Below are positions 1-11,389 of a stretch of 64,000 nucleotides of DNA, one piece after another. The DNA lies in contig NC_071389.1 in assembly GCF_022682495.2 (NCBI RefSeq), positions 14,313,199 to 14,377,198 of the forward strand, given 5' to 3'. Numbering within the stretch: position 1 is the stretch's first letter; every line of letters starts with the position of its first letter. Position numbers and translations under genes: made by a program. This DNA comes from Desmodus rotundus. Its lineage: Eukaryota; Chordata; Mammalia; Chiroptera; Phyllostomidae. The notes beneath the pieces were generated by a model. The model worked only from the letters and a program-made list of their open reading frames with translations. It was not told the origin of the DNA and did no database searches.

Positions 1-908
<908 letters not shown>

Positions 909-922
909 GATTAGCTTTTCTT

Positions 923-1159
923 TAAAAAAAAAAAAAAAGATTTTATTTATTTATTTTTTAGAAAGTGGGGAAGAGATGGAGAAAGAGAGGGAGAGAAACA
1001 TTGATGTGTGAGAGAAACATCAATCAGTTGTCTTTTGCACAAATCCCAACCAGGGACCCGGCCTGCAACCCAGGCGTGTGTCCTGACTAAGAATCGAACC
1101 TGCAACCCTTGGGTTTGTGGGAATGATGGTTAACCTACTCAGCCACACCAAATGGGGCT
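923..1159 (-). mobile_element. VES-type tRNA-derived SINE
   Basis: Minus-strand copy: poly-A end at the left, head (CAGCCACACC on plus) at the right. Target-site duplications are GATTAGCTTTTCTT (909-922) and GACTAGCTTTTCTT (1160-1173), one mismatch. It lies in FUCA1 intron 1, in the sense orientation of the gene. Confidence 0.9.
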
Positions 1160-1474
1160 GACTAGCTTTTCTTAAGTCTTTGCTCTAAAGAAGAAAGAAA
1201 CCTCCACAGGAAATAGCAGACGATAAAAGAGTAAGCTATTTGTTTTCCCAAGCCTACATGAATAGCCTCTCATTTACAGAGGTGACAAAAGTCTGAACAA
1301 GCTGGGGAGAAAGGCAAGGGTTAAAATAACTGCCAAATTACTCAATATCTCATTTGATTTTATGGGGGGGGGGGCGAGATAATTTAATCACTGGCTAGTG
1401 AGGGAGCTCTAAGACTTTAAGGGCCAGATAGTATTTCAGGCTTTGTGGGCCATAATGCTTTTAAAATGTAAAAA

Positions 1475-1683
1475 TCACCCTGGCTGGTGTGGTTCAGTGG
1501 TTGAGTGCGGGCCTACCAAATGAAAGGTCGCCAGTTTGACTCCCAGTCAGGGCACATGCCTGGTTGCAGGCCGGGTCCCCAGTATGATGGGCAACTGATA
1601 GATGTATTTCTCACACACCGGATGTTTCTCTCCCTCTCTTTTCCCTCTTTTCCCCTCTCTCTAAAAATAAATAAATAAAATAT
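1475..1683 (+). mobile_element. VES-type SINE
   Basis: The head begins ACCCTGGCTGGTGTGG and the tail is AAATAAATAAATAAAATAT. The flanking duplication TTAAAATGTAAAAA is perfect at 1461-1474 and 1684-1697. It lies antisense in FUCA1 intron 1. Confidence 0.92.
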
Positions 1684-2778
<1,095 letters not shown>

Positions 2779-2992
2779 TCAACCCAGACGCACCTTTTCC
2801 TTATGGCATGCCACATTCAATTCTGCATCCTTCAGGGGACAAAACACATGACCTGGGGGTACCTTAAGTCAGACAGACGGTTGTGTGAGCCTGGGCAAGT
2901 CGCCCCAGCTTGGCTCCCAACCTGCCGAACCCCTGTCCCATCGCTCCGACCCCGGGAGGACGCGCTCTGCCGGCACATGCAGCGGCACTCAC

Positions 2993-3375
2993 TTGGCCCC
3001 GGCGGCCTGGAAGAGGTCGGCCCAGTCGTCTGGGTCGAAGAAGCGCGCCGTGAACTGCGGCCCGAAGTCAGCGTAGCTGAAGCCGGGAGGGTAGTTGTCT
3101 CTCATGAAGCGCTGGTACTGCAACGATCCCTCACCCTTCCAGTGCCACCAGAACCACTCGCTGCCCCAGGCCGGCACCGAGAACACGCCCCAGTGCACGA
3201 ACACCCCGAACTTGGCCTCGTCGAACCAATCCGGCAGTGGCCGGGAGTCCAGACTCGGCCAGTCCGGAGTGTAGAGGCGCTGAGCCCCGAACGCCGACTC
3301 GGCCGCTCCGAGAACCAACAGCAGCAGTAGAAGCTGGGTCTCCACCGCCCGCGACTTCATTTCGGCAGATCGCAT
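2993..3375 (-). CDS. FUCA1: FUCA1 coding exon 1 (tissue alpha-L-fucosidase, N-terminal part)
   Basis: FUCA1 is the lysosomal glycoside hydrolase of family GH29 that removes alpha-L-fucose from glycoproteins and glycolipids; its loss causes fucosidosis in humans. This exon gives 127 codons plus two bases. Residues 1-30 are a signal peptide (basic start, six leucines, then [10 protein letters not shown]). The GH29 catalytic domain begins at about residue 35 ([22 protein letters not shown]). H61 in FGVFVHWG and the E73-W74 pair in GSEWFWWHW match conserved GH29 active-site positions. I chose the ATG at 3375 because MRSAEMKSR lines up with the human MRAPGMRSR start; a second in-frame ATG is at 3360, and the open frame upstream to 3405 starts with GTG. 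The exon ends GCCAA, followed by GTGAGTG (donor at 2992-2991), which splits the codon for K128. The histidine pair and the catalytic nucleophile lie in exons beyond the left edge. The exon has no internal breaks. Confidence 0.96.
3184..3242 (-). repeat. Source segment in exon 1 of the 59-bp duplication
   Basis: This is the coding partner of the intronic copy at 2695-2753. It lies inside the GH29 domain and keeps the reading frame intact, so it is taken as the original. Confidence 0.85.
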
Positions 3376-3600
3376 CTCCTCCTTCCCACCTCCCCGTCTC
3401 TCCACCTCCCCGCCTCCACCATCCCCTCCTAACGCGCCAGTGCGGGTGCGCGGCCCCGCCCACTCTAGCTAATGATTGGCTCGGAAGGAAAAAGGGGCGG
3501 GTCAGCCCCAGCCTTTCGGCTACGGTGTCTCATCCCCTCTAGTCCGCTGTACCTGTCGCGCCCTCCGATGCTTAAAGAGAGAAAGACGCAAGGAGGCGTT
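3376..3600 (-). promoter_or_regulatory. FUCA1: FUCA1 5'UTR and GC-rich proximal promoter
   Basis: The stretch just upstream of the FUCA1 start is GC-rich and CpG-rich. It carries a CCAAT box in FUCA1 orientation (GCCAATCAT, about 3472-3480) and a GC box (GGGGCGGG on plus, 3494-3501) within about 130 bp of the ATG. No TATA box is visible. I also see no CACGTG (CLEAR-type) site, although FUCA1 encodes a lysosomal enzyme. The transcription start cannot be fixed from sequence alone. Confidence 0.65.
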
Positions 3601-3985
3601 GACAGCGCTCCACCGATGGTCTCAGAAAAACTTCAGAAGAGACTTCATGATGAGGTTAAATCGTGGGGTTGTGGAAGGCCTGATGTGTGCAGAGAACTGG
3701 GAGTAGTGCGTTTTGCTGTTGGGAGCCGTAGGGGACTTTTTAAGCTGTAGTACAGAAGAGTGAGCCTGGAGGCAGGAATGCCAGATGCAATGGCATTGTA
3801 ACAGTCCAGGTAGAAATAACAAAGTAGAATAATGATGGTACAAGCATGATGAAGGAAGAGGAGGGAGAACAGTGGGTGCTGAAAGAGGAAGAGCAGGTGT
3901 GACCATTTTGCCCGTCTAATACTTGCTTTGAGAATTCTGGAGCCATTCAAAGAGTTTAACATCTAATTGGAAAAACAAGACCCAT
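3601..3985. other. FUCA1-CNR2 intergenic start, nothing recognised
   Basis: AT-rich intergenic sequence upstream of FUCA1. The short open frames here overlap each other on both strands and look like chance. I recognise no repeat family. Confidence 0.35.
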
Positions 3986-3989
3986 GTAC

Positions 3990-4260
3990 GTACAAGCCAC
4001 CACAAAGGAACGTTTTTAGAGTAATAAAAATTAAGAGCCCCATGCCCTACAGCATAGGAATATAGTCAATAATATTGTAACAACTATGGTTCCCAGGTGG
4101 GTACTGAAATTATTGGGGGACTACTTTGTAAATTGTATAATTGTCTAACCACTATGCTATACTCCTGAAAATAATATGCAATGATATTTAATGTCAACTT
4201 AAATATCAATCATTAAATATTAAATGATATTTAATGTCAACTGTAATTGAAAAAAAAATC
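3990..4260 (+). mobile_element. Old L1 3' end fragment
   Basis: The text GGAATATAGTCAATAATATTGTAA followed by a CACTATGCTATACTCCTGAAAATAAT block is the 3' end of an ancient mammalian L1. Near its end a 20-bp unit is repeated exactly (4180-4199 and 4223-4242). Confidence 0.7.
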
Positions 4261-4499
4261 AAAACAAAGAGCCCCAGGCCCTAGGAGTACCTGTGTGAAC
4301 CTTTTCTGGCAGGTGGTCACCAAATCCCCCACAATCCATACATGCAGTGCATGCGCAGACAGGAAGTGAGGCCATCAGGTGTGGGAAGTATAAGGATCCC
4401 AAGTGGCATAGCCAGTCCCCCCATATCAGTGAGAGAACTGCAGTATGTCACAGTGGAAAGGGACTTTGGAAATCCTCTACACAATCCTCTTTCCTACTC

Positions 4500-4620
4500 T
4501 TTACATTTTAGGGATGAGCAAACGGAGACCCAGAGAGGGGATGGAGGTTGCTCAAGATCATGCAGCTAGTTGGGGTCAGCAGTGGGACGAGAACCCAGGT
4601 CTCCAGAGGTGGAGTCTATG
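4500..4620 (-). mobile_element. MIR SINE fragment
   Basis: The core GATGAGCAAACGGAGACCCAGAGAGG followed by a CATGCAGCTAGT block is the reverse complement of the conserved MIR core. Diverged copy. Confidence 0.6.
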
Positions 4621-4629
4621 CCTCTCTAC

Positions 4630-5440
4630 GTGCTGCTTCTTTCTTGCACCCCGGGAGGGATCAGAGCCTGTGTTGACAGAACCAAGCACTTCCTCATCCT
4701 AGCAGTGGTGAGGAAATACAGTGGCAGTTGCTGAATAAACAGCTACTTTTCTAATCTTCTGTGTTTCTCCCTCCCTCTGCAAGATTATGCTGAAATATTG
4801 TCCGAAACAGTAAGCACAAACACCTAACCTCCCCCCCACAAAAAAAAACCCAAAACGAACCACCTTCACACACTTTCTAGCGATCAGAGTAACAGTCTGT
4901 GATAATACAGAACTCATCTTGGGGAACATGTAATGGGACGGTGTGACCTTCATTTCTCCTTAACCTTGTGAAAATTAATAAACAGAAACTTCTTTTAAAA
5001 TGGAATAGGAGGCCAGAAGAGAGAACTCTTACTCACATGCCACTTGACACAGACTATTAACCCCAATAGGCAGAGACATACCTTGCGTCTACAATAAGAT
5101 GTGATACTATGGTACATTACTACCTGAGCATGAGAAAGGAAAGATTCCTCCTTGCCCTGTTACTGCTCAGCCAATGGGAGACTGCCATAAATCAGCCAGT
5201 GAAAAGTCACTGTACTCCAAACTTTTGGTTTCCTCCAGTGGACTCTTCATTTACAACGGGCCCTCTGAAGTCCATCAAAGAGTAGCCCTCTCCTTTGTTT
5301 CTCTGGACTTGAGCATGGTTTACGGTTAGGCCACAGGTCCTGAATTGCAATTCTTTGTTGTTCCTGAATAAACCCATTTTGCTGGAGAAATATCTGGCTG
5401 CTTATTTGTTAAAGGTCATAACCAAAATGCAAATCTGCAG
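4630..5440. other. Intergenic; possible old LTR-like end near 5160-5410
   Basis: Most of this stretch is unassigned. Around 5340-5400 the sequence CTGAATAAACCCATTTTGCTGGAG resembles the polyadenylation and end region of a solo LTR. I cannot name the family or set its borders. Confidence 0.25.
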
Positions 5441-5445
5441 GAGCG

Positions 5446-5600
5446 GGTGAAAGGCGTGATAGAGTGGACAACGCTGAAGTTGGGAGACCTGGGTTTCTAG
5501 CACTAGACATCACCTTGTGGGGTTTCTTTGGGCCAGTCTTGTCCACGGCCTTGGCCTGTTTCCTCATCTAAGCAATGCGGGTAGTTCTCAGTGACATCCA
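5446..5600 (+). mobile_element. MIR SINE fragment
   Basis: The order AAGTTGGGAGACCTGGGTTTCTAG, then TTTCCTCATCTAAGCAATGCGGG, matches the MIR layout on plus. Confidence 0.55.
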
Positions 5601-5753
5601 AGGTCCCTTGCTCCCTCGCTCTCCTCCTTCATAAACTCTAGTTCTTTACTTAGAGCCAAAATAAGAGAATGTGAAAGGAGAAAGGTAGGAAGTGTGGACA
5701 GGAGAGGGGTAGAAAGTGTGAAAGTGCATTTAATTCAATTATTTCTAAATTCT

Positions 5754-5947
5754 TTTTTTTCTTTTTAAGAGAGAGAGAGAAACATCACTGTGTGAGAGAA
5801 ACATCGATCAGTTGCCTCTCGCACCCCCCCCCCCCAACCAGGGACCTGGCCTGCAACCCAGGCATGTGCCCTGACTAGGAATCGAACCGATTACCTTTTG
5901 GTTCACAGGCCAGCACTCAATCCACTGAACCACACCAGCCAGGGCTG
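5754..5947 (-). mobile_element. VES-type SINE
   Basis: Minus-strand copy with a C-run (about 5825-5835) inside the body. The short flanking duplication TAAATTCT is at 5746-5753 and 5948-5955. Confidence 0.88.
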
Positions 5948-6039
5948 TAAATTCTGTATTTATTAAAGAAATATTAACTGAGTATCAATTTATGCCATGC
6001 ATTTGGGAATTTCCTTTGCTAAAATGAAAAAAGAACCCA

Positions 6040-6406
6040 AGCTCAGAGAGTCCCAAAGAAGCTGGACCCAAGGAGGAACACACCAAGGCACATCATAATT
6101 ACATTACCTAAGATTAAACAGGAGAGAATCTTAGAAGCAGCAAGAGAAAAGGAGACAGTTACCTACAAAGGAGTTCCCATAAGACTGTCAGCTGATTTCT
6201 CCAAAGAGACCTTACAGGCAAGAAGGGGCTGGCAAGAAGTATTCCAAGTCATGAAAGGCAAGGACCTACATCCAAGATTACTGTATCCAGCAAAGCTATC
6301 ATTTAGAATGAAAGGGCAGATCAAGTGCTTCTCAGACAAGGTCAAGTTAAAGAAGTTCATCATCACCAAGCCCTCATTATATGAAATGTTAAAGGGAGTT
6401 ACCTAA
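6040..6406 (+). pseudogene. HAL1/L1 ORF1p C-terminal domain, open but 5'-truncated
   Basis: The frame is open for about 121 codons to the TAA at 6404, with no ATG at its start because the element is truncated. It encodes the L1 ORF1p C-terminal domain: HIIITLPKIK, TYKGVPIRLSADFS, ARRGWQEVF, LLYPAKLSF and ITKPSLYEMLKGV are recognisable in order. ORF1p is the RNA-binding chaperone of L1-type retrotransposons. The lack of stops suggests a fairly young insertion. It is not expected to be expressed as protein. Confidence 0.8.
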
Positions 6407-6811
6407 GAAAAAGAAGATAAAAAATATGAACAGTAAAAATGACAGCAAACTCACAGTCATTAATGACCACACCTAAAACAAAAACAAGAGCAAACTAGGC
6501 AAACAACTAGAACAGGAACAGAACCATAGAGATGGAGATCACATGAAGGGTTGTTAATAGGGGAGTGGGAGGGGGAGAGGGGGGGAAAGGTACAGAGAAT
6601 AAGTAGCATAGATGATAGGTGGAAAATAGACGGGGAGGGTAAGAATAGTGTAGGAAATGTAGAAGCCAAAGAACTTATAAGTATGACCCATGGACATGAA
6701 CTATAGGGGGGGATGTGGGAGGGAGGGGGTGGGCAGGATGGAGTGGAGGGAGGGGGGCGGGAAATGGGACAACTGTAATAGCATAATCAATAAATATATT
6801 TTTTTAAAAAA
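6040..6811 (+). mobile_element. 5'-truncated HAL1-like half-LINE (ORF1 C-terminus plus 3' UTR, no ORF2)
   Basis: A perfect 14-bp duplication GAAAAAAGAACCCA brackets the element (6026-6039 and 6812-6825). This shows L1-type target-primed insertion. Inside, ORF1 coding sequence stops at TAA (6404-6406) and is followed directly by about 400 bp of G-rich 3' UTR and an A-rich tail. There is no ORF2, which is the layout of HAL1 elements. Much longer relatives on minus lie at 17.8, 34.8 and 54.0 kb. Confidence 0.85.
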
Positions 6812-6898
6812 GAAAAAAGAACCCATCAATGAATAAAGAAGGGCATGCCCCAAATTTAAATAACCACAAATTTACCTTTAAAAAAATGATGCCATTTC

Positions 6899-7310
6899 AA
6901 CTAGGTTCAATAGTGTCCCCCAGAAGTTCATGTTTACCCAGAACACGTGAATGTTGCCTTATTTGGAAATAGAGTCTTTATAGATGTAATTTGTTTATTT
7001 AAGATGAGATCATACTGGATTAGGATGTGCCTTAATCCAATGATTGGAGCCCTTAAAAGAAGACCCAAGAGACAAAGGGGGTGGGGAGGCCTGTGAAGAT
7101 TAAGGCAGAGGTCGGAGTTATGTTGCCACAAACCAAGGAATACCAGGAGCTGCCAGAAGTTGGAGGAGACAAGAAAAGATCCTCCCCTTGAACCTGTGGA
7201 GGGAGCGTGGTCCTGTCAACACTTTGATTTTGGACTTCTAGTCTCCAGAACTGTGAAGGAGTAAGCTTCTGTTGTTTTAAGGCACTCAGTTTATGGAAAA
7301 TTGTCACAGG
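6899..7310 (+). mobile_element. Solo LTR of MaLR/ERVL type (MLT-like)
   Basis: The text TTCAATAGTGTCCCCCAGAAGTTC, then TTATTTGGAAATAGAGTCTTTATAG, then ATTTTGGACTTCTAGTCTCCAG and CTGTTGTTTTAAGGCA, is the hallmark order of an ancient MaLR-type LTR. No internal retroviral genes flank it. Confidence 0.65.
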
Positions 7311-7434
7311 AAAGTCATACAGGGCATTACAAAAAGTACATTGAGAAATAATGATGATTTAAGGTTGCAGCAGTCTGTAACCTTAAGGTTACAGAAGTCG
7401 AACATTACTTCTAATCTAGTTGAATTTGACTGAA

Positions 7435-7650
7435 CGAGGTCGAGAGGTTAGTGGTCAAGAGGGTAGGCTTTGGAGTCAGACAGAACAGGCTTGGAAACCC
7501 CAGCTTTGGGTACATATTAGCAGTGAGACCTCAGGCAAGTGATTTTGTTTCTTAGCGGTTTCTTCGTCTGTAAAACGAGGATACCAAACCACCTTCATCA
7601 GGCTATTGTAAAGACCCAGTGAAATACCTCACTTAAAAGTACATAGCCCA
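7435..7650 (+). mobile_element. MIR SINE, left part (interrupted by a VES SINE)
   Basis: GGCTTTGGAGTCAGACAGAACAGG, then TTCTTCGTCTGTAAAACGAGG, are MIR. The right part continues at 7880-7925 (CCCAGTGCCTGGCACATAGTAAAG), so a younger SINE split it. Confidence 0.8.
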
Positions 7651-7879
7651 TGCTCTGACCAGTGTGGCTCAGTGGGTTGGGCGTCGCCCCGCAAAGCCAA
7701 AGGTCACTGGTTTGATTCCTGGTCAGGCACATGCCTGGGTTGCAGTTTCAGTCCCTGGTTGTGCTGCATGCGAGAGGCAACCGATCGATGATTCTTTCTC
7801 ACATCGATGTTTCTCTCCCTCTCTTTCTCTCTCCTTTCCCCTCTGTTTAAGAATAAATAAATAAAATCTGTTTTTTAAA
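7651..7879 (+). mobile_element. VES-type SINE (variant) nested in a MIR
   Basis: The head is TGCTCTGACCAGTGTGGCTC. The body carries ATCGATGATTCTTTCTCACATCGATG, a variant seen in few of the other copies here. The tail is GAATAAATAAATAAAATCTG. Confidence 0.88.
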
Positions 7880-7925
7880 ATATCACTTAGCCCAGTGCCT
7901 GGCACATAGTAAAGACTCAAGAGCA
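7880..7925 (+). mobile_element. MIR SINE, right part
   Basis: Continuation of the MIR that begins at 7435. Confidence 0.7.
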
Positions 7926-7989
7926 CCCAGTAGGTCTATCCTGCCTCGGTTAATCCCTATCACTTGATCCAGACGATTTCTTTCATTGA

Positions 7990-8150
7990 ACCATTCGTAA
8001 TTATTTATCTATTTATTGGCTCTCTCCGCACCAGGATGGAGAATGTGAAGCGCATTAGACAGGGGCAGTCTTATTTATGGCTGACCATCCAGCACCTAGC
8101 ACACGCCCTGGCATGTATTTAGGAGATGGGCGAAAGAGTGAATAAATAGT
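7990..8150 (+). mobile_element. L2 LINE 3' fragment
   Basis: CCAGCACCTAGCACACGCCCTGGCATGTA and the closing GTGAATAAATAG fit the L2 3' end. Diverged. Confidence 0.45.
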
Positions 8151-8204
8151 GGACACCTTGTCTTGTAAAGTATTAATGAAGATGTATTTAATCATTTCTT
8201 TCCT

Positions 8205-8210
8205 TTTATT
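8205..8210 (-). promoter_or_regulatory. Candidate CNR2 polyadenylation signal (AATAAA)
   Basis: This is the first AATAAA on the CNR2 strand that I find downstream of the stop codon, giving a 3' UTR of about 1.07 kb. ATTAAA lies just beyond, at 8187-8192. Real cleavage sites need transcript data. Confidence 0.25.
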
Positions 8211-9272
8211 CTGTCTTCACTCCCAAATAACCGCATTAGAATTCCCGCAATCAACCCGCCACCAACAATTTCTCTTGCCTACTGTTTTAAGTCCCTCCTT
8301 GATACGTAAAATACAGTGTCCTGGGATCTTCAAAAGCATTGGGGCTGCATCCTTGCTGGAGATAATGCACTGTGGGCTGTCAGCCCTGTGCTTAGCACAT
8401 AGTAAAAGCACTTTCCCCTCCTCCTGCTTGCTCTGTTTCTTATTTGTCCTGGAGGTGTGGAGGAGACAAATGGGCCTGAAATGAGAGTGAGCTGAACAAT
8501 TTGGAGATTTATAAAATCTTTGTGAATATCTTCCTTTTCTTGGAGTTGCGTTAGACTGGGACACTGCCTGCTTCCAGTGGTACCACCAAATAGGACTTCA
8601 CAGGAATCAATAAAATTCTCTGAAGATTCTGTACCTCCAGTGATCCCAGCCTCTGTATTCCCCAGAGACTTAAACAGTCACAGTGGCTGCAGGTGGGGAT
8701 TATCAGTGGTCCAGAAGGGCCATTGCCCTAATAACAAGATGCCTTTAACTGGAGGGCTGTCGATTATTTCAGAACGAGGTGGACCAACACCCGTGGTTTT
8801 CATCACATCACAGTTCTTGGTCCTCAGCTGGGTAGGGTGACCTAAAAAGGTCCTTGGTGGAAAAGGGTGACCCAGAATCAAGAAAGCCCTGACAATTAAG
8901 CAGGAACAAGAGCTGGCCAGCCATCCACCCATACCCTGAGATCCCAGGAGAATAAGCCATTCCTCTCAACTTTTCTCCCAGCCCCTCATTGCTGAGCTTG
9001 AAGGCTCCCTCTGGGTCCTGTGGTCTCTGGAGAAAGTGGGCATTGGGCCATCTTGTTGAGAAGACTTTCCCAACCTGACATGCACTGAGCCTGTCCTGGG
9101 CATCTTTCCTCCTGCCCACCTCGCCACTCCTCACAGGACATAGCTGTCCAGCAGACTGTGTGCAGACAGGCACGGCCAGGCTACGTATGCTCCAGGGGTC
9201 GGTGCCAATACTCGTCAGCAAAAAAGTTTAAGTGTCCAGGCCTCTGGGGCTGGTTCCAGTGAGATGAGAGGG
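8211..9272 (-). other. CNR2: Probable CNR2 3' UTR
   Basis: The sequence between the CNR2 stop and the first AATAAA has no young transposon. The short open frames on both strands here have no recognisable products. Its end is uncertain. Confidence 0.4.
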
Positions 9273-10430
9273 TTAAGACTGCTCTCTCTCTTCCAGGGAG
9301 TGAAATGATTTCTGACTTGACTTATTTAAAACTCTGAAAGAGGCCTCATCAGCAGCCAGAGAAGACAGACCCCTAGAATCTGGGCACTGGGTGATTTTCA
9401 CATCAGCCTCTGTCTCAGTGACTGAGGACCTTGGGACCTCTTCTTTTCCTTCAAGCCCATGGCCTCTCAGGCGCTTCTTCCAGCGGGCCAGGCAGTGGTG
9501 GGCAGAGGAACGGATCTCCCCACTCCGCAGGGCATAGATGATGGGGTTGACCAGGGAGTTGATAAGGCAAAGCAAGGAGCAAAAGGCAAAGACCTTCTTG
9601 ACCTGGTCGCTTAGAGTGGTGGCCAGGCTGTAGACCATGAGGGTTAGTACCGGGAACCAGCATATGAAGAGAACAGCCAGCACCACCCCCAGTGTCTTGG
9701 CCAATCTCACATCCAGCCTCATCCGGGCCATTCCTGGCACCTGCCTGTCCTGGTGCTCAGCCAGGCTGGCTACATGCTGATGGGCCTTCCAGAGGACGTG
9801 TGCGTAGGTGTAGATGATGCCAGAGAAGAGGAAGGCGATGAACAGGAGCCAGCCCAGCAGATAGTCATTGGGGATCAGAGGGAAAAGCTCAGAGCAGGGA
9901 CTGGGACAGCAAGTCCACCCCATGAGGGGCAGGTAGGAGACCAATGCTGAGAGGACCCACATGATGCCCAGGGTCACCAGTGCCCTCCCACGAGTGAGCA
10001 GGGCTTTGTATGCAGGTGGGTGGCGCAGACAGAGGTAGCGGTCAATGGCGGTCAGCAGCAGGCTGCCTACAGAGGCTGTAAAGGTCATGGTCACGCTCCC
10101 AATCTTCAGCAGAAAGACAGCCTTGGAATCCACTCCATGAAAGACGTGGAAATTTACAAAGTTACAGGCAAAGACCACACTGGCCAGGAAGTCAGCCCCA
10201 GCCAAGCTGCTAATGAACAGGTATGAGGGCTTCCTGCGGAGCCGGTGGGAGGAGAGGATCAGGTAGAGCACAGCTAGGTTCTCCAGTGCGCTTAGCAGAC
10301 CCAGGGAGGTGCACAACACTGCAACAGTGATCTGTTGTTGTCTGCTCAGAATCATGTAATCCTTCATGGGGTTGAAATCCGAGTCGTTCTTGGAGCCATT
10401 GGCTGCCTTCATCACCGAGCATCTCTCCAT
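9273..10430 (-). CDS. CNR2: CNR2, cannabinoid receptor 2 (class A GPCR), extended C-terminus
   Basis: CB2 is the Gi/o-coupled receptor for endocannabinoids, mainly on immune cells. The whole 385-codon frame is in one exon, as in other mammals. Visible features: N-glycosylation site N11-G-S; D80 in TM2; F117; D130-R131-Y132 at the end of TM3; the extracellular loop 2 cysteine pair C174 and C179; W194; C257-W258-F259-P260 in TM6; S285; and N295-P-I-I-Y299 in TM7. The numbering matches human residue for residue from start to S352, the known tail phosphorylation site. After R353 the sequence leaves the human pattern: human CB2 has 360 residues, while this one continues to 385 with a Ser-rich tail. 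The tandem TGATGA, which as I recall ends the human gene, is present at 9351-9346 but out of frame. Start chosen by alignment of MERCSVMKAANGSK with the human N-terminus. Confidence 0.98.
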   Translation of the reverse strand: MERCSVMKAANGSKNDSDFNPMKDYMILSRQQQITVAVLCTSLGLLSALENLAVLYLILSSHRLRRKPSYLFISSLAGADFLASVVFACNFVNFHVFHGVDSKAVFLLKIGSVTMTFTASVGSLLLTAIDRYLCLRHPPAYKALLTRGRALVTLGIMWVLSALVSYLPLMGWTCCPSPCSELFPLIPNDYLLGWLLFIAFLFSGIIYTYAHVLWKAHQHVASLAEHQDRQVPGMARMRLDVRLAKTLGVVLAVLFICWFPVLTLMVYSLATTLSDQVKKVFAFCSLLCLINSLVNPIIYALRSGEIRSSAHHCLARWKKRLRGHGLEGKEEVPRSSVTETEADVKITQCPDSRGLSSLAADEASFRVLNKSSQKSFHSLEEREQS

Positions 10431-10475
10431 GGAGTGAGTCCTTCGGATTCTGCTGGGCTTGCCAAGAAGTCTTTA
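10431..10475 (-). promoter_or_regulatory. CNR2: CNR2 5'UTR part of the coding exon, with splice acceptor
   Basis: Upstream of the ATG on the gene strand, 45 bases of leader are preceded by TTCTTCTCGTTGTACCCCACCCAG, a good acceptor (AG at 10477-10476). The leader resembles the end of the human CNR2 5' UTR as I recall it. The upstream noncoding exon(s), tens of kb away in human, were not located. Confidence 0.65.
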
Positions 10476-10550
10476 CTGGGTGGGGTACAACGAGAAGAAG
10501 AAATGAGTTTTTTTCAGCCGGCACAATTATGGCCTCACGCAATCACTGGC

Positions 10551-10600
10551 TCTAGCCAACCTTTTATCTGTGGAGTCTAGCCAACCTTTTATCTGTGGAG
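10551..10600. repeat. Perfect 2 x 25-bp tandem duplication near the CNR2 acceptor
   Basis: The unit begins TCTAGCCAACCTTTTATCTG and ends TGGAG. Copies at 10551-10575 and 10576-10600 are identical. It lies in the CNR2 intron, 75 bp from the splice acceptor, in the range where a branch point and upstream splicing signals can sit. Confidence 0.92.
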
Positions 10601-10989
10601 ATGGATGTGTTAAAATGGCAATCTGTATTCTGTTCCTCTCTGCTTCCCCTTTTCTCCATTCTAATGGGGCACTAGGTCTGTACTGGTTGCCTTAGGAAAG
10701 GTATGTGGGAATTCAAGAAGCAGAAGCGGCCTGCAAGATTTTTGGCCTTTTATTTTCAAAAAGACTAATCCTAAGACTTCCCTTTGAAAGTAAGGTAAAT
10801 CTCCAATGGTCAAAAATCAAGAGGAAATCAAAACCAAGGAAAAACGGAATCTAGAATGATAGGGTGGAGGGGCTTCGTTGTGGGTTTTTTTTTTTTGCTT
10901 TGGTGTTTTGTTTTTTTGCTAGTCGTTTGCCAGTTTTGATAAGTAAGATGCTAAAGTTTAAACAACTATTCAGAGATGGGAGACAAGAC

Positions 10990-11150
10990 TTTGGCTTCAC
11001 ACCAGTAAGATTGCCAGATGAAATATAGGAGTCCAGATAAATCTCAATGTCAGGTAATAAGTCATTTTTTTAGTATAAGTATATTCTAAATATTGAGAAA
11101 AAAATAAATCACCCAAATATTATATGGGACATTATTAGATATCATTACTA
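10990..11150. mobile_element. Old short DNA element (MITE-like)
   Basis: AGATTGCCAGATGAAATATAGGA, then TTTTTTTAGTATAAGTATATTC, then ATATTATATGGGACATTATTAG, resemble a palindromic, non-autonomous DNA transposon common in mammals. A related copy lies at 34035-34170. Confidence 0.4.
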
Positions 11151-11389
11151 CAAAGCAAACTCAAAATTTCTCTAGAGGAATATAATTTCTATCCAGGTCA
11201 CACAAGATTTCCACAATATATGTATAAAGGCCCTATATAAAGGCCCATGGAATTTGAGCTCACTATGCATAATTACAAAATGCATAAGGAAACATGAATG
11301 AGAGTTAGCAGAAATGTCAGACTGTAGAATTAGACTTCCAGGAACTTCATATAATTCTTGGGTACATGTTATCAAAATGTTTAATATTA

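Noticed and set aside
2803..3330. 175-codon plus-strand open frame
   Set aside because: It is the antisense shadow of FUCA1 exon 1 in GC-rich sequence; it has no domain and the minus frame is the real gene.
2989..3405. Longer FUCA1 N-terminus starting at 3405
   Set aside because: The codon at 3405-3403 is GTG on the gene strand. The ATG at 3375 matches the human start.
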